Assembly: GCA_965223035.1 (NCBI GenBank)
Contig: OZ244980.1
Location: 2,728,001-2,792,000, forward strand
Origin: CAMDPA01 sp965223035
Lineage (GTDB): Bacteria; Pseudomonadota; Alphaproteobacteria; Rhizobiales; Hyphomicrobiaceae
Direction: 5' to 3'
DNA: 64,000 nucleotides
Position 1 is the first letter of the stretch, and every line of letters starts with the position of its first letter. The position numbers were made by a program, and so were the translations under genes. The notes beneath the pieces were generated by a model. It had not been told where the DNA came from and searched no databases. It was given only the letters and a program-made list of their open reading frames with translations. Shown in pieces: positions 60,269 through 64,000 of the stretch.

Positions 60269-61129
60269 ATGCCGCACGTGACAGCCCCCGATGGTGTTCG
60301 GCTTTACGTAGAGGAGGTTGGCAGCGGACCGGCCATCGTGTTCGTACACGAATATGCTGGCGATTATCGCAGCTGGGAACCGCAGATGCGCTGTTTTGCG
60401 CGCAGTCATCGCTGCGTTGCGTTCTCGGCACGAGGCTACCCACCCTCTGACATTCCGGAAGAGGAAGCGCGCTACGCGCAGGACATCGCGCGGCAGGATG
60501 TGGTTGCCGTGATGGACGGTCTCGGGATCGACAAGGCTCACATCGTCGGTCATTCGATGGGCGCCTACACGACGCTGCACGTTGGCATTCACCATCCGCA
60601 GCGATGCCTGTCGTTAACGGCGGCGGGCTGCGGTTGGGGCTCCAACCCCGCTGAGCGCGATGCCTCCAAAGTGATGGTGTTGGAGATTGCGCGCATGTTC
60701 GAGCAGGACGGCATTGAGGTGGCGGCTGCGAAATATGCCGACTACGAGATGCGCCACGCGTTCAAGCATAAGGATCCAAGGGGCTGGGCCGCTTTCGCCG
60801 CGATGCTGGCTGAGCATTCCGGGATCGGTAGCGCGCTGACAATGCGCAAGGTTCAGCTGGAGCGGCCGACGCTGTGGGAGCTGGAAGCCGACCTTGCAAA
60901 GCTTCAGATTCCGCTGTTGATTGTCGTTGGCGATGAGGACGAGGCCTGCCTTGACGGCAGCGTGTTCATGAAGCGCAAAGCTCCGCAGGCGGCGTTGTGC
61001 GTTATTCCGCGCGCCAGCCACACGATCAACAGCGAGGAGCCGGCCGCCTTCAATGCTGCGCTCGCCGATCTGTTTGCGGCGGTGGAGCGCGGTCGTTGGA
61101 TGGCGCACCGAGCGTCAGCTGCTGATTGA
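60269..61129 (+). CDS. Alpha/beta hydrolase
   Basis: The 286-residue protein has the fold's nucleophile motif GHSMG (Ser in IVGHSMGAYTT), the oxyanion segment IVFVHEYAGDYRSW, acid region LLIVVGDEDEACLDGS and catalytic His in PRASHTINSEEP. It could hydrolyse esters, lactones or ring-cleavage products (for example of the enol-lactonase type). ATG 60269 matches the family start MPHVTAPDGVRLYVEEVG. It lies 43 bases after the monooxygenase gene on the same strand and 12 bases before the hydratase gene. Confidence 0.87.
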   Translation: MPHVTAPDGVRLYVEEVGSGPAIVFVHEYAGDYRSWEPQMRCFARSHRCVAFSARGYPPSDIPEEEARYAQDIARQDVVAVMDGLGIDKAHIVGHSMGAYTTLHVGIHHPQRCLSLTAAGCGWGSNPAERDASKVMVLEIARMFEQDGIEVAAAKYADYEMRHAFKHKDPRGWAAFAAMLAEHSGIGSALTMRKVQLERPTLWELEADLAKLQIPLLIVVGDEDEACLDGSVFMKRKAPQAALCVIPRASHTINSEEPAAFNAALADLFAAVERGRWMAHRASAAD

Positions 61130-61141
61130 GCCGAGGGCGTG

Positions 61142-61924
61142 ATGGTTGGAAGCGTCGGGCTAAAGGTCGATGGCAACGTGGCTACGCTGACGTTGGACAA
61201 TGAGGCGCGGCGCAACGCGGTCTCGACTGCGATGTGGCAACAGCTGATCGAGCGGGCTCAGGACGTGGCTGGACGAGGCGACGTGCGCGCGGTGATCGTG
61301 CGCGGCGCAGGCACCCAGGCGTTCAGTGCTGGTGCTGACATCGGCGATTTTGACACGGCGCGGAGCAGCCCCGAAAACGCCGGCGCTTATGACGACTTGG
61401 TGGAGGAGGCTTGCGATGCCGTGACTGCCATTGGCTGCCCAACCCTGGCGTTGATCCATGGACCGTGCATGGGCGCCGGCGTCTCGATCGCAAGCAGCTG
61501 TGATTTCCGCATCGCCGACACGGCTGCGGCGTTTGCAGTTCCGGCCGCTCGCGTCGGTTTGGGATATGACCCGCGTGGTGTCGCCCGGTTGATGCGGGTG
61601 CTCGGTGCGCCCGCCACCAATTGGCTGCTGCTGACGGCGGGTCGCCTGTGTGCCGAACGCGCCTATGCGCTGGGCTTTGTCGCGATGGTCTGTGAACGCG
61701 ATCGGGCGGAGCGCGAGGTGCAGGCACTTGCGGCGCGAATTGGCGCCAATGCTCCACTGACGACGGCCGCGGCCAAGGTTGCCATTCGCGCCCACGCGAT
61801 AGCGGACCAACAGCTGATTGAGAAGGCCAACGAGCTTTGCCAACGTGCTGATGCGAGCATGGACTATCAGGAAGGGCGCCGTGCGTTCGTGGAAAAGCGA
61901 TCCCCATGCTTCCGTGGTGAGTAG
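61142..61924 (+). CDS. Enoyl-CoA hydratase/isomerase family protein
   Basis: The 260-residue crotonase-fold protein has GNVATLTLDNEARRNAVSTAMW, the oxyanion motif AFSAGADIGDFDTARS, and GPCMGAGVSIASSCDFRIADTAAAF, with a Glu at the substrate pocket uncertain (VGLGYDPRGVARLMRVLG). It should act on a CoA thioester in a degradative pathway. GTG 61139 is also in frame; ATG 61142 is after GAGGG. The proximity to the hydrolase (12 bases) suggests an operon. Confidence 0.87.
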   Translation: MVGSVGLKVDGNVATLTLDNEARRNAVSTAMWQQLIERAQDVAGRGDVRAVIVRGAGTQAFSAGADIGDFDTARSSPENAGAYDDLVEEACDAVTAIGCPTLALIHGPCMGAGVSIASSCDFRIADTAAAFAVPAARVGLGYDPRGVARLMRVLGAPATNWLLLTAGRLCAERAYALGFVAMVCERDRAEREVQALAARIGANAPLTTAAAKVAIRAHAIADQQLIEKANELCQRADASMDYQEGRRAFVEKRSPCFRGE

Positions 61925-62004
61925 GGCCAGCGGGCCACGGACCCGCAACCCGCCGGACGAGAATTAAACGGTAGATATCAATAGCCGAGAGGAGACAAAC
62001 CACC

Positions 62005-62820
62005 ATGGCGCTAGACCTGCAGTTGACCGACAAAAAAGCGGTGGTGACCGGCGGCAGCGAGGGCATTGGCAAAGGCATCGCCAAGGTGCTGGCGGAGCAG
62101 GGATGTGATGTGGCCATCTGTGCCCGGCGCCAGGAGCCGTTGGAACAGAGCGCAGCCGAGATCGCTCGCGCCACCAACCGGCGCATCCATGCGATCCCGG
62201 CCGATCTCACCAAACCCGCAGATGCAGAGGCCTTCATTAAGGCTGCCCATACCGCGCTGGGCCGGATCGATATCCTGGTCAACAATGCCGGTTCGGCGCC
62301 GGGTGGCGTGCTTGAGTACCTGGACGAAGAAGACTGGGTTCAGGCCCTACAACTCAAGTTCATGGGTTACGTTCGTTGTTTGAAGCACACCTTGCCGATC
62401 ATGGTGGCGCAGGGCGGCGGCCGGGTGGTCAACCTGATCGGCAATGACGGCGTCAAAGAATCCTATTGGGAGATCGCACCGGGCGCGGCCAATGCGGCCG
62501 GCCAGAATCTTACCATGTCGCTTGCCGGCCAGTACGGTCAGCACAACATTTCGATGTGCGCGGTCAATCCCGGGCCGGTGCGCACCGAGCGGTGGGCGGG
62601 TCTGGTCAAGGCCATGGCCCGCGATATGAGCATCTCCGAGGAACAGGCGGACACCCTGGCGCCATCCTCAATTCCGCTCGGACGCATCGCCGAGGTCGAG
62701 GAAGTGGCGAATCTTGTGGCCTATTTGGCCTCGCCGCTGGCGCATTTCGTCAACGGCACGCAAATCGAGATCGACGGCGGCCAAAGCAAGGTTTTGATGG
62801 ATCAGGCGCGCAATCGTTAG
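62005..62820 (+). CDS. Short-chain dehydrogenase/reductase (SDR) family oxidoreductase
   Basis: The 271-residue enzyme has the classic SDR motifs: TGGSEGIGKGIAKVLAEQG (cofactor loop), NNAG in VNNAGSAPGG, a catalytic region whose Ser-Tyr-Lys triad is unusual: after GRVVNLIGNDGVKESYWEIAPGAANAAGQNL the YxxxK is replaced (no Lys four residues after the Tyr). C-terminal SIPLGRIAEVEEVANLVAYLASPLAHFVNGTQIEIDGG is standard. The altered active site suggests a non-dehydrogenase role or an atypical subfamily. ATG follows GAGAGGAG. It lies 80 bases after the hydratase. Confidence 0.85.
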   Translation: MALDLQLTDKKAVVTGGSEGIGKGIAKVLAEQGCDVAICARRQEPLEQSAAEIARATNRRIHAIPADLTKPADAEAFIKAAHTALGRIDILVNNAGSAPGGVLEYLDEEDWVQALQLKFMGYVRCLKHTLPIMVAQGGGRVVNLIGNDGVKESYWEIAPGAANAAGQNLTMSLAGQYGQHNISMCAVNPGPVRTERWAGLVKAMARDMSISEEQADTLAPSSIPLGRIAEVEEVANLVAYLASPLAHFVNGTQIEIDGGQSKVLMDQARNR

Positions 62821-63097
62821 CATCCGCACCACAGCAACCTGCGCTTGATCGAAAATGAGATGGGCCTGATGAGGAGCCGCCAGGTGCGCTCATCGGCAGC
62901 AGCGATGATCTTCGAGCCTTCGGTTGGGCCACCTGCGCAGCTGCAGCTCAAGGCTTGAGGATCGAGCTCAGCTTCCCTGAGGCGGATTGGCCTTGCCGGC
63001 CTGCTCCCGACCCGGCCGCCCAAGGGCACGCTTGTGGAGGCGGCGGGGTGGGTGCGCTGGATGGTTCCAGCTCAGTCTCAAATGCTCTAGGTGGGCG
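62821..63097. repeat. Intergenic spacer with repeat remnants
   Basis: CAGCAACCTGCGCTTGATCG near 62830 matches module A's left arm, and GCTGGATGGTTCCAGCTCAG (63052-63071) matches module C inverted, followed by CAAATGCTCTAGG resembling the B or A end. The spacer lies between co-directional SDR and amidase genes. Confidence 0.55.
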
Positions 63098-64000
63098 ATG
63101 GCGCCAGCAGCGGACCAATGGGGTGCATTTGTAGAGCGGGTCCCGTCGCAGGCGCCGCTGCCGACGGCAGCAGGCGTCGACGCAACGCATGCGCTGACCG
63201 GCGTGCGATTAGCTGTCAAGGACAACATCCAGGTGGCGGGGCTGAGGTGGAGCGCGGGACTCCCCTTGTTCCGTGACCGCTCGGCCAAGGATGATGCGCC
63301 CTGCGTTGCGGCGTTGCGTGCCGCCGGTGCGCATGTGGTCGGGGTGACCGCGACCGATGCCGCTGGCTTTGGCATGATGACGCCCGGCGTCGTCAATCCG
63401 CTGAGCACGGCGCACACGGTTGGCGGCTCAAGCGGTGGCAGCGCCGCCGCCGTGGCGGCCGATCTGGCGGACCTTGGGTTGGGCACCGACACCGGCGGCT
63501 CGATCCGCGTGCCGGCCGCCTGCTGCGGCCTGGTCGGTTTCAAGCCGAGCTTCGGTCGCATCAGCACCGAAGGTGTCACCCCGCTTTCCACCAGCTTTGA
63601 CCACGTCGGATTGATCGCGCGCCAGCTTGCCTTGATTGAGCGGGCGGCCTCGGTGCTGTTGACAGTCCCGCCTCAACCGCGACCGGAAAGGGCGTTGACG
63701 ATCGGTTACGACCCGGCGCGTTTGGACGAATTGACGAGCGACCTGGCCGATCAATTAGAGCGGGTGTTTTCCAGCTTGGCGGGCGCCGGTCACCGGTTGC
63801 GCGAGGTGCAGCTGCCGGATCGGGAGCGCACGGCGGTGGCGCACGGGATCATCGTCTGCTGCGAAGCGCTCCAGGTGTGGTCCGCCAACTGGCCGCAGCA
63901 AGCCGATTTGTTCGGCGAAACGGCCCGACGCGCCTTGCGCTACGCGCAAACCATCACCGACGTGGAAAAAGCCGATGCGGCCGATGCGGTCAACCTGCTG
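63098..64000 (+). CDS. Amidase-signature family enzyme (C-terminus cut by window edge)
   Basis: The frame is open for 301 codons to the window end and is a typical amidase-signature hydrolase: catalytic Lys in LAVKDNIQVAG, cis-Ser and the nucleophile Ser in GGSSGGSAAAVAADLADLGLG and TDTGGSIRVPAACCGLVGFKPS. Full length is usually 400-500 residues, so the end lies beyond the window. It hydrolyses an amide (possibly a carboxamide intermediate of the upstream catabolic run). ATG 63098 follows GGTGGG. It is the fifth gene of the rightward set starting at 59182. Confidence 0.88.
   Translation, partial: MAPAADQWGAFVERVPSQAPLPTAAGVDATHALTGVRLAVKDNIQVAGLRWSAGLPLFRDRSAKDDAPCVAALRAAGAHVVGVTATDAAGFGMMTPGVVNPLSTAHTVGGSSGGSAAAVAADLADLGLGTDTGGSIRVPAACCGLVGFKPSFGRISTEGVTPLSTSFDHVGLIARQLALIERAASVLLTVPPQPRPERALTIGYDPARLDELTSDLADQLERVFSSLAGAGHRLREVQLPDRERTAVAHGIIVCCEALQVWSANWPQQADLFGETARRALRYAQTITDVEKADAADAVNLL

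Noticed and set aside
5710..63097. Repeats as a CRISPR array
   Set aside because: Copies are widely scattered, palindromic and without regular unique spacers or cas genes.

Overview
The window looks like a chromosomal segment of a GC-rich alphaproteobacterium, most likely from or near the Hyphomicrobiales/Rhodospirillales. Pointers are an aroQ-accB-accC block behind an M48 protease and a DsbA-like protein, an IalB-family protein, a DUF2244/nth pair, a small secreted SPOR protein, a YejA-like binding protein, a FixJ-type regulator, an alphaproteobacterial-type porin and an RpoH-type promoter with a possible RNA thermometer in front of an hsp20 gene. A genus cannot be given from sequence alone. 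No phage, insertion sequence, CRISPR array or rRNA was seen; one tRNA-Leu(CAA) is present.

Region 1-23.3 kb is mostly housekeeping: glmU and glmS (UDP-GlcNAc supply), a SPOR/TPR envelope protein, a DUF502 membrane protein, an IalB protein, a peptide-type ABC binding protein, a VOC protein, an Ada-like alkylation repair protein, DUF2244, endonuclease III, accC-accB-aroQ, a DsbA-like oxidoreductase, a BepA-like M48 protease, an aminotransferase, a bacterial relative of protein arginine methyltransferases, and two RNA methyltransferases.

Region 23.3-35.1 kb is mixed: a divergent MarR/flavin-monooxygenase pair with a palindromic spacer, a secreted protein made of four tandem beta repeats, an LhgO-like FAD oxidase, a sulfatase, an orphan FixJ-type regulator, a porin with a strongly repetitive 5' leader, and hsp20.

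Region 35.4-64 kb is rich in catabolic and uptake genes: two amidohydrolases, a catalytic-half MetE-like methyltransferase, an FAD aromatic-type monooxygenase, a TAXI-TRAP transporter, an MFS transporter, a GMC oxidoreductase, a UbiD-family decarboxylase, then a co-directional run of luciferase-like monooxygenase, alpha/beta hydrolase, enoyl-CoA hydratase, SDR and amidase. Between them lie dapE, a D-Ala-D-Ala carboxypeptidase and several membrane or unknown proteins. The layout suggests import and stepwise degradation of amide- or aromatic-containing compounds, but no substrate can be named.

The most unusual feature of the whole window is a family of composite, palindromic interspersed repeats (modules A, B and C, defined in the repeat entries). 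They sit almost only between genes, often between convergent genes, and in several cases supply the stop codon of the adjacent gene.
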